A DNA stretch of 64,000 nucleotides from Synechococcus sp. AG-670-B23 (lineage in GTDB: Bacteria; Cyanobacteriota; Cyanobacteriia; PCC-6307; Cyanobiaceae): contig QCSL01000006.1 of NCBI GenBank assembly GCA_003209165.1, forward strand, positions 1 to 64,000, given 5' to 3'. Positions 1 through 11,561 of the stretch are shown one piece after another. The notes below the pieces were generated by a model that did no database searches, was not told the DNA's origin, and worked only from the letters and a program-made list of their open reading frames with translations. Position 1 is the stretch's first letter. Every line of letters starts with the position of its first letter. Both the position numbers and the translations under genes were made by a program.

Positions 1-188
1 CTGCTGAAGATGAAGTACTGGTGGAGGACGAGATCGTCATTGAAGTGAAAGAGATTGCCGCTGAAGAAACACTGCCTCAACGGAGCTTCTCGTCTGTTCC
101 TGTGCCGGCCCCCCCGATCAGCACCCCCCGTTCGCTGCGGCGTTGGCTCCCGCGCCTGGAGGATGACGCTTTTCCTAAGGCGTCCTGA
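1..188 (+). CDS. 3' end of an unidentified protein (partial)
   Basis: An open frame enters from the left edge (codons in phase with position 3) and ends at TGA 186-188, giving about 61 C-terminal residues. The visible part is a low-complexity acidic stretch rich in Glu, Asp and Val, then a Pro/Ser-rich linker, then a basic patch with Arg-Arg-Trp. It has no domain I recognise. The tail looks like a disordered C-terminus. It ends 5 bases before the next ATG, so it may be co-transcribed with the epimerase that follows. Confidence 0.7.
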   Translation, partial: AEDEVLVEDEIVIEVKEIAAEETLPQRSFSSVPVPAPPISTPRSLRRWLPRLEDDAFPKAS

Positions 189-193
189 ACACC

Positions 194-883
194 ATGATTT
201 CAAACCCTGAATCCCTGGATCAGGGGCTAATCGTTTCGGTGCAGGCACCCCAGGGTTCGCCGATGCGCGATCCCGATGTGATCGCTGCCATGGCGGATGC
301 CGCACTCCGCAATGGGGCTGTGGGCGTGCGGTTGGAAAGCCCTGAACACATCGGTGCGGTGCGTCGTCGCTGCCCTGAAGCCTTGATCATCGGCCTATGG
401 AAATGCTCGTTCCCCGACAGCTCGGTTTACATCACCCCGGGCTGGAAAGAAATACAAGCTGTGTGGTCTGCAGGGGCCGATGTGATTGCGATCGATGCAA
501 CAGCCCGTCAGCGTCCTGCGGGGCAGGACCTGGCAGCGTTGATTCAACGCACCCGTGATGAGTTGCGGGCTCCCCTCATGGCTGATGTGGATTCGCTGGA
601 GAATGGGTTGAGAGCAGCCGAACTCGGCTGTGACTGGGTTGGAACCACTCTCTATGGCTACACGGACGACACAGCAGAGCAGCTCCCCCCCGCATTTGAA
701 TTGCTTCCCCAACTTCGCGCTGAACTTCCCAGCTCGGTTCGTTTGATCTGTGAGGGGGGAATTGCGTCTCCAGCAGATGCACGATTGGCCTTGCTGGCCG
801 GTGCAGACACGGTGGTGGTGGGGACGGCGATCACCGGAGTGGATATCCAGGTGATCGCGTATTGCCAGGGAATGATCAGCTGA
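194..883 (+). CDS. nanE: Putative N-acetylmannosamine-6-phosphate 2-epimerase (NanE family)
   Basis: A 229-residue TIM-barrel protein. NanE interconverts ManNAc-6-phosphate and GlcNAc-6-phosphate in the cytoplasm. Visible family marks are the strand ending in Lys70 followed by the PDSSVYITP segment (residues 74-82), the DATARQRP motif (101-108), and EGGIASPADA near 187-196 followed by a phosphate-binding GADTVVVGTAI. Length is typical of the family. No sialic-acid catabolic genes lie beside it, so the physiological substrate is inferred from the family only. It starts 5 bases after the upstream stop and ends exactly where the convergent groEL ends (883/884). Confidence 0.85.
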   Translation: MISNPESLDQGLIVSVQAPQGSPMRDPDVIAAMADAALRNGAVGVRLESPEHIGAVRRRCPEALIIGLWKCSFPDSSVYITPGWKEIQAVWSAGADVIAIDATARQRPAGQDLAALIQRTRDELRAPLMADVDSLENGLRAAELGCDWVGTTLYGYTDDTAEQLPPAFELLPQLRAELPSSVRLICEGGIASPADARLALLAGADTVVVGTAITGVDIQVIAYCQGMIS

Positions 884-2590
<1,707 letters not shown>

Positions 2591-2720
2591 AGTCGCGGGC
2601 ACGCCGTTGGCCACTGTCCCATAGCGGTGTGTTGCTCGTGGAGAGGCCTTGTGGTGGGGAAAGCCGAATGGTTGTGGCTGCCCGGCTGCCGCTCTCAAAT
2701 GAACTCATTAAGGTCCGGAT

Positions 2721-2897
2721 ATGGGTGAATCCGGAGCGCTGTTTTTTGTCCTGATGGCGGGGCTGGCCGGATCGATGGCCCTTGTTTACGTGCCCCTGCG
2801 CATCTTTCTCACTGCCACCGCCCGCAGCCGTCGTCTAAGGCTGCTCCAGCGTATCCGCCGTCTGCGGGATGAGTTGGCCCAACCACTGGATTCCTGA
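2721..2897 (+). CDS. Small conserved membrane protein, 58 residues
   Basis: ATG 2721 to TGA 2895-2897 encodes 58 residues. A hydrophobic helix (about residues 5-31) is followed by a strongly basic stretch with repeated Arg-Arg and Arg-Leu-Arg, so the protein is probably anchored in the membrane with a cationic cytoplasmic tail that could form an amphipathic helix. It fills the gap between the start of groEL (divergent) and the end of fabG (convergent). I do not recognise a named family. It is called because the frame, codon use and membrane-segment logic are convincing in a region otherwise empty. Confidence 0.65.
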   Translation: MGESGALFFVLMAGLAGSMALVYVPLRIFLTATARSRRLRLLQRIRRLRDELAQPLDS

Positions 2898-2906
2898 TGC
2901 TTTAGG

Positions 2907-3659
2907 TCAGGCCATCACCATGCCGCCATCCACTTGCAGCACCTGACCTGTGATGTAGGCCGCGGCTGGATCGGCTGCAAGGAAGCGCACGGCACCGGCC
3001 ACCTGCTCCTGGGTCCCAAAGGTCCCCAGGGGGATGTCTTTGAGGATGGCCTCTGCATCGAGGTCCTTTGTCATGTCCGTGGCAATAAAACCTGGAGCCA
3101 CAGCGTTCACGGTGATCCCACGGCTTGCCAGTTCCTTGGCGGTGCTGCGGGTGAGACCGATCACGCCTGCTTTGGCCGCGGCGTAGTTGGCCTGCCCCGC
3201 GTTACCCATCAGCCCCACAACGGAGGTGATGTTGATGATCCGACCGCTTTTCTGTTTGAGCATCGGGCGTGCCACGGCTCGCGTGCAGAGGAACACTCCA
3301 CTGAGGTTGAGGTCGATCACCGATTGCCAATCGTCGGTTTTCATTCGCATCAGTAGGCCGTCCCGTGTGATGCCGGCGTTGTTCACCAACACATCCAGAC
3401 GGCCGCTGCGTTCCAACACCGTTTTGATCAGGCCATCCACCTCGGCCTCGACCGACACATTGGCTTGCAGGGCGTATGCCTGGCCACCTGCAACTGTGAT
3501 CGCAGCGACCACCTCGTCCGCTGCAGCGGCGGAATTGGAGTAGTTCACCACCACTTCTGCACCCAATTCGCCAAGGGCCAGGGCGATAGCGCGGCCGATG
3601 CCGCGCCCTCCTCCCGTCACCAGGGCGGTCTGTCCGGCAAGAGAAGCGCTGGGAGACAT
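2907..3659 (-). CDS. fabG: 3-oxoacyl-[acyl-carrier-protein] reductase FabG
   Basis: A 250-residue short-chain dehydrogenase that performs the NADPH-dependent first reduction of fatty-acid elongation in the cytoplasm. The nucleotide-binding GGGRGIG motif lies near residue 17, NNAG in the middle, and the Ser...Tyr-x3-Lys catalytic set in the segment SVVGLMGNAGQANYAAAK. The C-terminal QVLQVDGGMVM matches FabG. The ATG at 3659 gives the usual family length; the frame extends to 3710, where another ATG at 3701 is possible. The gene lies 48 bases after the stop of the upstream channel gene on the same strand. Confidence 0.93.
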   Translation of the reverse strand: MSPSASLAGQTALVTGGGRGIGRAIALALGELGAEVVVNYSNSAAAADEVVAAITVAGGQAYALQANVSVEAEVDGLIKTVLERSGRLDVLVNNAGITRDGLLMRMKTDDWQSVIDLNLSGVFLCTRAVARPMLKQKSGRIINITSVVGLMGNAGQANYAAAKAGVIGLTRSTAKELASRGITVNAVAPGFIATDMTKDLDAEAILKDIPLGTFGTQEQVAGAVRFLAADPAAAYITGQVLQVDGGMVMA

Positions 3660-3706
3660 GGAAGCACCGTTGATCGCAGGATCGTACGGAGCCGTCGTCA
3701 TCCACC

Positions 3707-4762
3707 TCAACCGGGCATGGTTTCAATTGTGTCGACGGCCTCCCCAAGCAACGCTTGAAAGGTGGCGAGTTGGGTCTTGCTTCCCAACACGATAAGGAGC
3801 TGCCCCGGTGCCATCTGGGTGTCGCCCCCTGGATTGGCGATCAGCTTCCCGTTCTCCCGGATCGCCAAAACCATGGCACCACTGCGGCGGCCCAGCTCCA
3901 GTTCAGCCAGGCTTTGCCCCTGGATCTCTTTGAGAAGTAGTGGGTTATGACTCAGCTGGAATTCCTCGATTTCATAATCGGAGCCCGCTAGTAGCTCCAT
4001 GAAGTTGAGGGCCAGGGGGCGTAGAGCCGAGGCCGCCATCACACGCCCACCGGCCACATAGGGACTGACTACCACACTGGCTCCGGCCAGCCGCAGCTTT
4101 GAGGCGGCTTCATTGCTGTTAGCGCGAGCAATCAAGCGGCAATCTGGTCGTAGATCCTTGGCGCTGAGGATCACGTAAAGATTGGAGGCATCGCTGGGAA
4201 GGGCTGCCACGAGGCTGCAGCAGCGTTCGAGTCCTGCATCTAGCAATGTTTCGTCAAGGGTTGCATCGGCTTGAAGCACCCAAAGGCCATTCTCATCTGC
4301 CACTGCTCGCCGTTCTGGGTCGGTTTCGATCACGACAAGTGGCACCGCGTCCTGTTGCAGCTGGGCTGCAATCTCCTGCCCGATTCGGCCATAGCCGCAA
4401 AGAATCACGTGGTCCTTCAGGCCTTCCAGCATGCGGAGAAAGCGGAGTTCACGCAGTCTGCGGAAATATCCTGATTCCTTCAGCCCAAGAATGCGTTGGA
4501 TGGCCAGTTGAACAACCACCAATCCACCCACCACGATCAAAACGGTGACCAGGCGGCCTTGAGGAGAAAGTGGGGCGACTTCTCCGAAGCCAATGGTGCT
4601 GATGGTGATTAACACCATCCAGAGGCAATCTCCCCAGTCCCACCCCTCAGTGATCCGATATCCGAGGGCACCCGCGAAGATCACGGCGCTAAGGGCACTG
4701 AAGGGGCCCCGCCATGGAGCCGTGATCAGTTTCAGATTTCCCCTGGCTCGGCGCCGCCCCAT
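3707..4762 (-). CDS. Two-TM potassium channel with RCK (TrkA-N/TrkA-C) domains
   Basis: A 351-residue channel subunit. Two membrane helices (about residues 20-38 and 73-90) flank a pore loop with the filter-like TIGFGE (about 56-61), a variant of the classical TVGYG. A cytoplasmic RCK_N Rossmann domain follows (VILCGYGRIGQEIA, about 118-131, an NAD-type GxGxxG), then RCK_C at the C-terminus. It resembles MthK/Kch-type ligand-gated K+ channels and likely moves K+ across the plasma membrane under nucleotide or Ca2+ control. The gene lies 10 bases after the stop of the upstream transferase gene, suggesting co-transcription. Ion selectivity is inferred from the filter. Confidence 0.88.
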   Translation of the reverse strand: MGRRRARGNLKLITAPWRGPFSALSAVIFAGALGYRITEGWDWGDCLWMVLITISTIGFGEVAPLSPQGRLVTVLIVVGGLVVVQLAIQRILGLKESGYFRRLRELRFLRMLEGLKDHVILCGYGRIGQEIAAQLQQDAVPLVVIETDPERRAVADENGLWVLQADATLDETLLDAGLERCCSLVAALPSDASNLYVILSAKDLRPDCRLIARANSNEAASKLRLAGASVVVSPYVAGGRVMAASALRPLALNFMELLAGSDYEIEEFQLSHNPLLLKEIQGQSLAELELGRRSGAMVLAIRENGKLIANPGGDTQMAPGQLLIVLGSKTQLATFQALLGEAVDTIETMPG

Positions 4763-4772
4763 GGAAAGTCCT

Positions 4773-5606
4773 CTAGAAACCGAGGGCCGTCAGAACATCA
4801 CTGCTCTGCAGCGTTGAGAGCGCTTGCGGGCGGCCGAGGCAGCGGATCTCCTGGCGTTCGGGGAGGTCTGCGGCCTCGGCTCCTAGGGCAACTAGGGGAG
4901 TTTCGCAATAGGCCGCTAGTCGTTGCGAAACTGCGCAGCTGCTGAGCACGACATCGGCACAAGCAACCAGTGCCGCACGCTTGGCCAGGCTGAGCTCCAC
5001 AGGAAGCACCATGCTGCGCAGTGCCGGCAGACGGCTTTTGATCGTTTCAGGCAGCTTGTGCCATTCCATTGCAGGCCAGTCATTAGCCCCGCCTGATGGG
5101 GATAGAAGCAGCATGGGGCCATCACCGCTGGGCAGTGCGTCTCGGGCTTCATCGAGAATTTCTACTGCCAGGGGCAGTCGGAATTGATTGGCCTCGAGTT
5201 CAAGACCCAGGGCTTGGAGAAAGGGGCTTAGACGCTGCGCCGTCCAGCCGGAACCGACGCTGACCCGGTCGGTGCAGGCAAAACCCTCCGCAGCCAGCCG
5301 TTTGGGGATATGGCTCATCGACAGCATCAGGTTCACCTGCTGCCCTTCTGCAAAGTTGATGCACACCTGAAAGTCGGGTTCGCGCACACAGCCGAGCAGG
5401 TTGGCCCAGTCCGCAAGGGTGGGGTTGGCCTCGAAGCTGAACGGAAGAAGCTTCTCCAGGCACGGCAAAAGCTTCCATGGGGCTGCTTGCTGGGGATCAC
5501 AAGCCACCTGCAATGTGGCGTTGAGCTTCTGGCAGATGCCGGCCAGAGCCGGTAGACGGTCCAGCTGTTCTTCGAGCGAACCCGGGCTCAGGGCAAGAAC
5601 TCGCAT
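4773..5606 (-). CDS. Glycosyltransferase family 9-like (heptosyltransferase-like) protein
   Basis: A 277-residue protein started at the ATG at 5606 ([10 protein letters not shown]). The upstream open frame to 5978 is only the antisense shadow of ispD. The order of features (N-terminal Rossmann-like strand, a central LLLSPSGG followed by Asn-Asp-Trp-Pro, and a C-terminal [25 protein letters not shown] segment) matches GT-B transferases of the ADP-heptose:LPS type. This C-terminal segment usually contacts the sugar nucleotide. It is somewhat short for the family and shows weak conservation, so donor and acceptor are unknown; lipopolysaccharide or glycan assembly is an inference. It is divergent from ispD. 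Confidence 0.7.
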   Translation of the reverse strand: MRVLALSPGSLEEQLDRLPALAGICQKLNATLQVACDPQQAAPWKLLPCLEKLLPFSFEANPTLADWANLLGCVREPDFQVCINFAEGQQVNLMLSMSHIPKRLAAEGFACTDRVSVGSGWTAQRLSPFLQALGLELEANQFRLPLAVEILDEARDALPSGDGPMLLLSPSGGANDWPAMEWHKLPETIKSRLPALRSMVLPVELSLAKRAALVACADVVLSSCAVSQRLAAYCETPLVALGAEAADLPERQEIRCLGRPQALSTLQSSDVLTALGF

Positions 5607-5678
5607 GCAGCGCCGCCATCCATGGTGCGAGCTGATTGTATGGAGGTCGTTTACGCCTGCCCGGGGCAGGAGTCGCTT

Positions 5679-6359
5679 GTGCATCTGTTGATTGCTGCAG
5701 CAGGAAGCGGTCGGCGCATGGGTGCGGATCGCAACAAGCTGCTTCTGCCATTGGCTGGACGCCCCGTCATTGCCTGGACTCTCGAGGCGGCTTTGCGGGC
5801 ACAGCGGATTGAATGGATTGGGATCGTCGGCCAGGAAGTCGATCGAGAAGCCATACTGGCTGAGCTGGATGAACCAATCAAACCGGTGCAGTGGATCCAG
5901 GGCGGCAGCACGCGACAGGAGTCGGTTCTGTGTGGCCTGGCAGGGTTGCCGGAGCAGGCACGCCACGTCTTGATTCATGACGGAGCACGCTGTCTGGCTG
6001 AGCCGGAGTTGTTCGATCGTTGCGCCTACGTGGTTGAGGATGGCACCGCTCTGATTGCTGCAACACCGGTTAGCGACACGATTAAGCGTGTGGGAACCAA
6101 CGGTGTGATTTGCGATACCCCTGAGCGATCAGAGTTGTGGGCGGCGCAGACGCCGCAGGGCTTTGCTGTCGATCAACTACGTCGCGGCCACGCTGAGGCG
6201 GTTGCCCAAGGATGGACTGTCACTGACGACGCGTCGTTATACGAGCTTCTGGGGTGGCCTGTGCAGGTCTTGGATGCTGGCCCAGCCAACATCAAAGTCA
6301 CCACGCCGTTTGACCTCACCGTTGCGGAGGCAGTGCTCGCACTCAGGTCAGCAAAGTGA
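5679..6359 (+). CDS. ispD: 2-C-methyl-D-erythritol 4-phosphate cytidylyltransferase IspD
   Basis: A 226-residue enzyme of the MEP isoprenoid pathway that joins CTP and MEP. The N-terminal nucleotidyltransferase motif [20 protein letters not shown] (CTP binding) is intact, followed by VLIHDGARC and an AAQTPQGF segment typical of IspD. I chose the GTG at 5679 because an AGGAG Shine-Dalgarno (5668-5672) lies 6 bases upstream and the protein then begins directly at the first beta strand. An in-frame ATG at 5622 adds 19 residues without family support. The 3' end overlaps the convergent carboxypeptidase gene by 17 bases. Confidence 0.93.
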   Translation: MHLLIAAAGSGRRMGADRNKLLLPLAGRPVIAWTLEAALRAQRIEWIGIVGQEVDREAILAELDEPIKPVQWIQGGSTRQESVLCGLAGLPEQARHVLIHDGARCLAEPELFDRCAYVVEDGTALIAATPVSDTIKRVGTNGVICDTPERSELWAAQTPQGFAVDQLRRGHAEAVAQGWTVTDDASLYELLGWPVQVLDAGPANIKVTTPFDLTVAEAVLALRSAK

Positions 6360-7230
6360 GCCGACCGGTCTCGCCGTCGAGGCGTGCCATCGCTCCCATG
6401 GGCAGGGCTGCGTTTCCGCATCGGTGACCAACGGGCAGGTCCATCACCCTGGGAATGCCTAGATCAGCCGTGCGCTCTTCAAGAACCTGCTCAAGGTTGA
6501 AGCTTTCAGAGGCATCTCCCGTTGCGTCTGCGCACCCTTCGAAATTGCCAAACGCAAGACCCGCTAAGCCCTGCAAGGTGCCATTCAGCCTCCACTGGGT
6601 CAGCATCCGATCAATGCGGTAAGGGGCTTCGTCGACATCCTCCAATACCAGAATCGCTCCCTTGAGGGGGGGCACGAAACGGCTTCCCAAAAGGTGGCTG
6701 GCCACGGTCAGATTGGCCACGAGCAGGGGACCGCTCCCCATCCCTCCGCCGCCACCAAGACCTTGCAGGTAGGGGACGGCGTTGCCAAAGAGCAGGTTGC
6801 GCAAGCGGTCACGACTCCATTCCGGCTCCTCTGCAAGTGTTGTTAGCAAGGGGCCATGGATGCCCCCTGCAAATCCTGCTGCCTGGCGGGCCCAGAGCAG
6901 AGCTGTCACGTCTGAGAAGCCCAGCAACCAGCCGCTCCGCCAGCGGATGGGTTGCTCCAGCAGCCGAGAAGCACCCCAGCCACCGCGGGCACAGACGAGC
7001 AGCGCTGCGGATGGGTCAGAGTGCAGGTCAGCAACGCGTTCCTCGTCCCGACCTGCGAAGTAGCCCCACCGCCTGGTGGCCAAGGCCTGGGGTTGAACAT
7101 CAAGGCCCCAGCTCTGCAGAAGAGCAATGCCCTGCTGCAGCTTGATGTCGTCCTGCAGCGCTGAACTGGGGGCCACGCAGGCCACACGGTCACCTTTGCG
7201 GAGTGGTGGAGCCTGGGTGATTCGCGTCAC
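6343..7230 (-). CDS. LD-carboxypeptidase (peptidase family S66)
   Basis: A 295-residue protein of the LdcA/MccF family, which cleaves L,D-bonds in murein tetrapeptides during cell-wall recycling. The [12 protein letters not shown] segment and the following [11 protein letters not shown] carry the family's nucleophile-region signature, and the C-terminal half has GNFEGC and a late LPVGHRCGN with the catalytic histidine. I place the start at GTG 7230, which overlaps the TGA of the upstream ubiA by four bases (GTGA), a typical translational coupling. The longer frame to 7392 is ubiA antisense or coding overlap. Confidence 0.85.
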   Translation of the reverse strand: MTRITQAPPLRKGDRVACVAPSSALQDDIKLQQGIALLQSWGLDVQPQALATRRWGYFAGRDEERVADLHSDPSAALLVCARGGWGASRLLEQPIRWRSGWLLGFSDVTALLWARQAAGFAGGIHGPLLTTLAEEPEWSRDRLRNLLFGNAVPYLQGLGGGGGMGSGPLLVANLTVASHLLGSRFVPPLKGAILVLEDVDEAPYRIDRMLTQWRLNGTLQGLAGLAFGNFEGCADATGDASESFNLEQVLEERTADLGIPRVMDLPVGHRCGNAALPMGAMARLDGETGRLTLLT

Positions 7231-8120
7231 GCTCCCCACCCCTTGGCCAGAACCAGGCCGAGCCAAAGCAGCGTCCCCGCTTGGACCTGCTGTGCAAAGT
7301 GCCGCCCGTAGGTACCCATAGAGGCATCTTGTTTGTTCAAGGGGTTGCAGCTGATCTGCATGAAGGCTGCGGCAAGCAACCAGAGAGGCCAAAACGGTGC
7401 TCGGATCTGAGCCGACCAGGCAGCGATGGCGAGAGTGACTGCTGTCACGAAGTAGCAGCCCCGCACCACAGGCACCACAATGGGTCCGAGGCTCAGGGCG
7501 CTGCTTCTTAGACCTAGATTGGCATCGTCACGTCGGTCGGCCATGGCATAGACCGTGTCGAAGCCGAAGGTCCAGACCACGGTTGCAAGCCAACTGAAAA
7601 CTAACGCAGGACTCCAGCTCAAGGAGGCCGTTGCAGCGCCCCAGGGGATTAGTACCGCAAAGCCCCAGCACAGCGCCAAGATGGCTTGTGGAAAGGCGAA
7701 CCAACGCTTTGCTGATGGATACCCAAGGATCGGCAGCACGGCCGTGCAAGCCAAGGAAAGGCAGATGCTGAGGCTGGAGGTCGGAAGACTCAGCACGACA
7801 GCCAGGCTGAGGATCAGCAAGATCAGCAGCAAAGCGATGGCTGGGCCTCGATGTAGCGCACCCCTGGCAAGAGGTCGGCGTTTTGTACGTTCCACCTTGC
7901 TATCGAAGCGCTGGTCCCACAGGTCATTGGCGATGCAGCCCGCACCGCTTACCACCAGCCCCCCCAGCAGGATCTGCAGGGTCAGCACAACACTGGGAGG
8001 AGCGGTTGGATTCAGCCAGAGGGCCCAGCCTGCTGGAATCAGCAGGATCAGTCGGCCTGTGGGTTTGTTCCATCGGAGCAGTTCGATCCAGGGCTGAAGA
8101 TGTGCAGAGCTTCTGATCAC
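7227..8120 (-). CDS. ubiA: 4-hydroxybenzoate polyprenyltransferase (UbiA family)
   Basis: A 297-residue integral membrane prenyltransferase with about eight helices. The two Asp-rich motifs are visible: NDLWDQRFD after the second helix and DTVYAMADRRDD later; they bind Mg2+-prenyl diphosphate. In cyanobacteria this enzyme prenylates 4-hydroxybenzoate for plastoquinone synthesis. The GTG at 8120 starts the protein shortly before the first helix; the frame stays open to 8249 but would then run into the divergent ppx gene. Its stop overlaps the GTG of the LD-carboxypeptidase. Confidence 0.9.
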   Translation of the reverse strand: MIRSSAHLQPWIELLRWNKPTGRLILLIPAGWALWLNPTAPPSVVLTLQILLGGLVVSGAGCIANDLWDQRFDSKVERTKRRPLARGALHRGPAIALLLILLILSLAVVLSLPTSSLSICLSLACTAVLPILGYPSAKRWFAFPQAILALCWGFAVLIPWGAATASLSWSPALVFSWLATVVWTFGFDTVYAMADRRDDANLGLRSSALSLGPIVVPVVRGCYFVTAVTLAIAAWSAQIRAPFWPLWLLAAAFMQISCNPLNKQDASMGTYGRHFAQQVQAGTLLWLGLVLAKGWGA

Positions 8121-8205
8121 AATTAACGAGGTTTGAAGAACCCTAGTCAGGGCCTGATAGCTCCGGCTGTCAGTGGCAGAGTGGGTAATTGCCGCTGTGA
8201 CGTTG

Positions 8206-9843
8206 ATGCTGGATGCAGAGGCCCCAGCCAAGCCAACGGAACAGAACAACGGTGTGTTTCAGGCGGCAAACGCTGATCTGCGTCGGATCGCAGCTATCGA
8301 TATCGGGACCAACTCCTTTCATCTTCTGGTGGCAGCCGTTGATCCGAAGCTGCGCACGTTTCGTATCGTCCAGGCCGAAAAGGTCACCACGCGACTGGGG
8401 GAGCGTGATCCCGAGACCGGTGACCTGACCGTAGAGGCGATGCGACGGGGACTTGAAACCCTTCGCCAGTTCAGAGATCTCTCCGCTAGTCACCAGGTTG
8501 AGCAGATCATCACGGCGGCGACGAGTGCCGTTCGTGAAGCGAATAATGGTCGCGATTTCCTCCAGACCATCCTTGATGAGCTCGGTATGGAGGTGGATTT
8601 GGTCAGCGGCCCCGAGGAGGCCCGGCTGATCTATCTGGGTGTCCTCTCAGGAATGCCCTTTGGAGATTGTCCGCATCTTCTGCTTGACATCGGCGGAGGC
8701 TCCACGGAACTGATCCTTGCCGATGGTCGCGATGCCCGTGCCCTTACTAGCACCCGTGTGGGGGCTGTGCGACTCCAGCGGGACTTTGTTAAAGATGATC
8801 CGATGCCTCCCCAACGGCGATCGTTTCTGCAGGCCTTCATTCAGGGATCGCTTGAACCTGCGGTCGACAAAGTCCGTCGCAGAATCAAACCCGGTGAAAC
8901 CCCTGTGTTGGTGGCCACGAGCGGCACGGCGATGGCAATTGGTTCCCTTGCAGCGAGTGAAGAGGAGCGTCCGCCGCGCAAATTGCATGGTTATTGCGTC
9001 ACCCGGCAGCGCCTGGACCGGTTGGTCGATCGCCTGATCAAGATGACCCCTGGCCAGCGGCGGGAGTTGGCTCCCATCAATGATCGTCGGGCCGAAATCA
9101 TTGTTCCCGGCGCGCTGATCCTGCAAACCACCATGAAGATGCTGGGTGTGGAGGAGTTGGTGCTGAGTGAGCAGGCGCTCAGGGAAGGTCTCATCGTCGA
9201 TTGGATGATTCGTCAGGGACTTCTGGAAGACCGCTTCAGCTTTCAGAGCAGCATTAGGCAACGCACTGTGATTCATCAGGTGCAGCGGTTTGCGGTGAAT
9301 CAGCGCAGGGCTGAACGGGTCGCTAGCCATGCCCTAAGCCTCTACGACGCCACGCGAGGGGTGATGCATGACGACGGTGGCGAAGGTCGTGAACTGCTTT
9401 GGGCTGCCGCCATGCTCCATTCCTGTGGCCAGCACATCAACATCAGCGCTTACCACAAGCACACCTGGTACTTGATACGTCATGGTGAGCTGCTGGGCTA
9501 TTCCGAAGCGGAACATCTGATGGTGGCGGCGATTGCCCGCTATCACCGCCGCAGCTTGCCCAAAAAACGCCATGAGTCTTGGCAGCTTGTGGCCACCCGG
9601 GAAAACCGTTGTTGCGTATATCAGATGGCCCTGCTGCTGCGTTTGGCCGCTGCCCTAGATCGCAGGCCTGAACCGGTGATCTCAGGACTTCGCATTCACG
9701 CCGTGAAGGGAACTCTGGATCTGGAGATCGTCCCCGAGCGGGTAAATCAGAACATCAGCCTTGAGCAGTGGAGTTTGGAGAGCTGCACTGAGGTGGTGAA
9801 GGAGGCGGTCGGGGTGAATCTGCGCGTCAGCGTTCAATATTGA
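8206..9843 (+). CDS. ppx: Exopolyphosphatase / guanosine pentaphosphate phosphatase family (Ppx/GppA)
   Basis: A 545-residue ASKHA-fold phosphatase that trims polyphosphate and/or pppGpp. The N-terminal phosphate-1 motif AIDIGTNSFHLL, the LLDIGGGSTEL phosphate-2 motif and the GVGAVR-like GAVRLQ segment are clear, followed by the helical C-terminal HD-like domain (LLWAAAMLHSCGQHINISAYHKH) typical of the long Ppx form. The start is uncertain: ATG 8206 is chosen, with an in-frame GTG at 8173. The 3' end overlaps the convergent RodZ-like gene by 17 bases. Confidence 0.92.
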   Translation: MLDAEAPAKPTEQNNGVFQAANADLRRIAAIDIGTNSFHLLVAAVDPKLRTFRIVQAEKVTTRLGERDPETGDLTVEAMRRGLETLRQFRDLSASHQVEQIITAATSAVREANNGRDFLQTILDELGMEVDLVSGPEEARLIYLGVLSGMPFGDCPHLLLDIGGGSTELILADGRDARALTSTRVGAVRLQRDFVKDDPMPPQRRSFLQAFIQGSLEPAVDKVRRRIKPGETPVLVATSGTAMAIGSLAASEEERPPRKLHGYCVTRQRLDRLVDRLIKMTPGQRRELAPINDRRAEIIVPGALILQTTMKMLGVEELVLSEQALREGLIVDWMIRQGLLEDRFSFQSSIRQRTVIHQVQRFAVNQRRAERVASHALSLYDATRGVMHDDGGEGRELLWAAAMLHSCGQHINISAYHKHTWYLIRHGELLGYSEAEHLMVAAIARYHRRSLPKKRHESWQLVATRENRCCVYQMALLLRLAAALDRRPEPVISGLRIHAVKGTLDLEIVPERVNQNISLEQWSLESCTEVVKEAVGVNLRVSVQY

Positions 9844-10603
9844 GGGGGATCCAGCGGATGTCGTCCACGGCGCCGAGTGTTCTTGTTTCCGCATCGGGAG
9901 AACTCAGCTGCACCAGATCCGGCCGGCCGGCGTAGATCTCAACTAGCTCGGGATCTTCAATCCAGCGCTCACCGTTTAGGAGCCCTTCGAATTCAACAAT
10001 TCCCTCACGCCGCAAAGCTATCCAGCTGGGTTCGCTGCTTCTGATCGTGAGACCCCGGTCTGTGGTCGGTGGCGCTGGAACGATGAGGGCATCGAGCTCA
10101 TTTACAACCTCGGCCACCTCGAGATCTTTTTCGCTTGCCTCAAGAGTTTGATTCCTAGGCCTTAAACCTTGGGCGAAGCGCGTCAACTCTGAGGCGTTGC
10201 TCCACACAACAACCCCGAGGCCAGCAATCCCAGCGAGTGCCACGAGGGGAAGCGGGTTGAATGTTGTCTGTTTCGGAGGGGTGATGCTTAGCTTTGTTAG
10301 CCCGGAAGCCGGACGTTTGGGTTGGTTGGTGGTGAGGGGGGCCAGGCTTTTGACCATGGTGTCTGCATCCAAACCCAGATAGGAGCTGAGCCGTCGCACC
10401 ATTGCCTTGATGAAGACGGGTTCAGGAAGTCCGATTTGATCGCCGCATTCCAGTGCTGCCAGTTGCTCCTCACCCATGTGCATTTGGCCTGCGAGCTGGC
10501 TCCGGGTGAGGCCGGCTGCAGCACGTGCCTCGGCCAACTGTTGCCCTGCTACAACCAAGCATTTTGATTTGCCTTGGTCGTCCGCAAGACTACGCTCTTC
10601 CAT
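9827..10603 (-). CDS. RodZ-like helix-turn-helix membrane protein
   Basis: A 258-residue protein started at ATG 10603. An N-terminal Xre-type helix-turn-helix of the HTH_25 class (about residues 20-85: LAEARAAAGLTRSQLAGQMH...) is followed by a linker, a single membrane helix (about 117-135) and a periplasmic domain ending in a DUF4115-like beta fold with ETRTLGAVDDIRW. This architecture matches RodZ, which links MreB to the cell-wall machinery. In picocyanobacteria lacking a rod shape the role may be reduced. The assignment rests on architecture. Confidence 0.75.
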   Translation of the reverse strand: MEERSLADDQGKSKCLVVAGQQLAEARAAAGLTRSQLAGQMHMGEEQLAALECGDQIGLPEPVFIKAMVRRLSSYLGLDADTMVKSLAPLTTNQPKRPASGLTKLSITPPKQTTFNPLPLVALAGIAGLGVVVWSNASELTRFAQGLRPRNQTLEASEKDLEVAEVVNELDALIVPAPPTTDRGLTIRSSEPSWIALRREGIVEFEGLLNGERWIEDPELVEIYAGRPDLVQLSSPDAETRTLGAVDDIRWIPLNIER

Positions 10604-10702
10604 CGATGAGTAAGTCAACTTACCTGAGGCTGAACTTAAGCCCAAACCACAGTTCAGTCAGCCCTTGATGAACACCAAAGGATTAAATTCCACCAAAAAA
10701 TA

Positions 10703-10774
<72 letters not shown>

Positions 10775-10799
10775 GCACAAATCGATCCTAAACCACCGC

Positions 10800-11561
10800 C
10801 TATTGGGCTTTCGGACGAAACAGGTGGTCGTGGTCAGGCGAGTAGAGACGTGAGCGCTGAGGCCCTCCGGCCAGGGCCGGACTCACCACGTAAAGCGTCG
10901 TTCGAATCAGATTGCACTTTCGACTGACCGAAGCCATCTCCCTCAGTGGAACCACCGTAAGCATTTGATCAGGCCAGCTCACCCTATGTCCGATGGCCAC
11001 GGGGGTGTCGGCGGGGTAGTGCTCCAGAAGGGTGGTTTGCACCTCTTCAACGTGCCTAGCACTTAGATATATGCAAAGGCTGGCGCGCATGCCTGCCAGC
11101 CGATTCAGCTGTTCCCGTTCCGGCACGCCGGTGCGACCTCCAGCGCGACTGAGAACGATGGTCTGCACCACGCCGGGAAGGGTGAGTTCGCTGGCGAGTC
11201 CTGCAGCTGCCGCTTGGTAAGCGCTGATCCCGGGAATCACCTCCACGGGGATTTCGGTGTCACTTAAAGCGCAGATCTGCTCGTTGATGGCGCTGTAGAG
11301 CGCCGTGTCTCCATCGTGAAGTCGCACCACTCGTTTGCCCGCCCGATGCCGATCAATCAGCAGCGGGATCAGATCTTCGAGCGTTGTGGTGCTGGTGCGG
11401 ATCCGTTCGCAATTGGAAGGAGCCAGATCCGCTATGGATGGACAGACCAGGGAATCCGTCCAGATCAGCACGTCGGCCTGCTTGAGACGTTCGGCAGCGC
11501 GAAGTGTAAGCAGGTCTGGAGCACCTGGACCTGCTCCAACGAAACTGACGACGTGACTCAA
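10800..11561 (-). CDS. cobM: Precorrin-4 C11-methyltransferase (CobM/CbiF)
   Basis: A 253-residue SAM-dependent methyltransferase of corrin-ring synthesis. It begins with [19 protein letters not shown] (SAM-binding GxGxG), carries the [11 protein letters not shown] segment and the [13 protein letters not shown] loop characteristic of precorrin methyltransferases. The start ATG overlaps the lgt stop by four bases (11558-11561), so the two are translationally coupled. The cell needs it for cobamide synthesis; no other cob genes are adjacent. Confidence 0.92.
   Translation of the reverse strand: MSHVVSFVGAGPGAPDLLTLRAAERLKQADVLIWTDSLVCPSIADLAPSNCERIRTSTTTLEDLIPLLIDRHRAGKRVVRLHDGDTALYSAINEQICALSDTEIPVEVIPGISAYQAAAAGLASELTLPGVVQTIVLSRAGGRTGVPEREQLNRLAGMRASLCIYLSARHVEEVQTTLLEHYPADTPVAIGHRVSWPDQMLTVVPLREMASVSRKCNLIRTTLYVVSPALAGGPQRSRLYSPDHDHLFRPKAQ

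Noticed and set aside
4773-5978. Extended N-terminus of the GT9-like protein to 5978
   Set aside because: The extra 124 residues are antisense to ispD and have no similarity; ATG 5606 is used.
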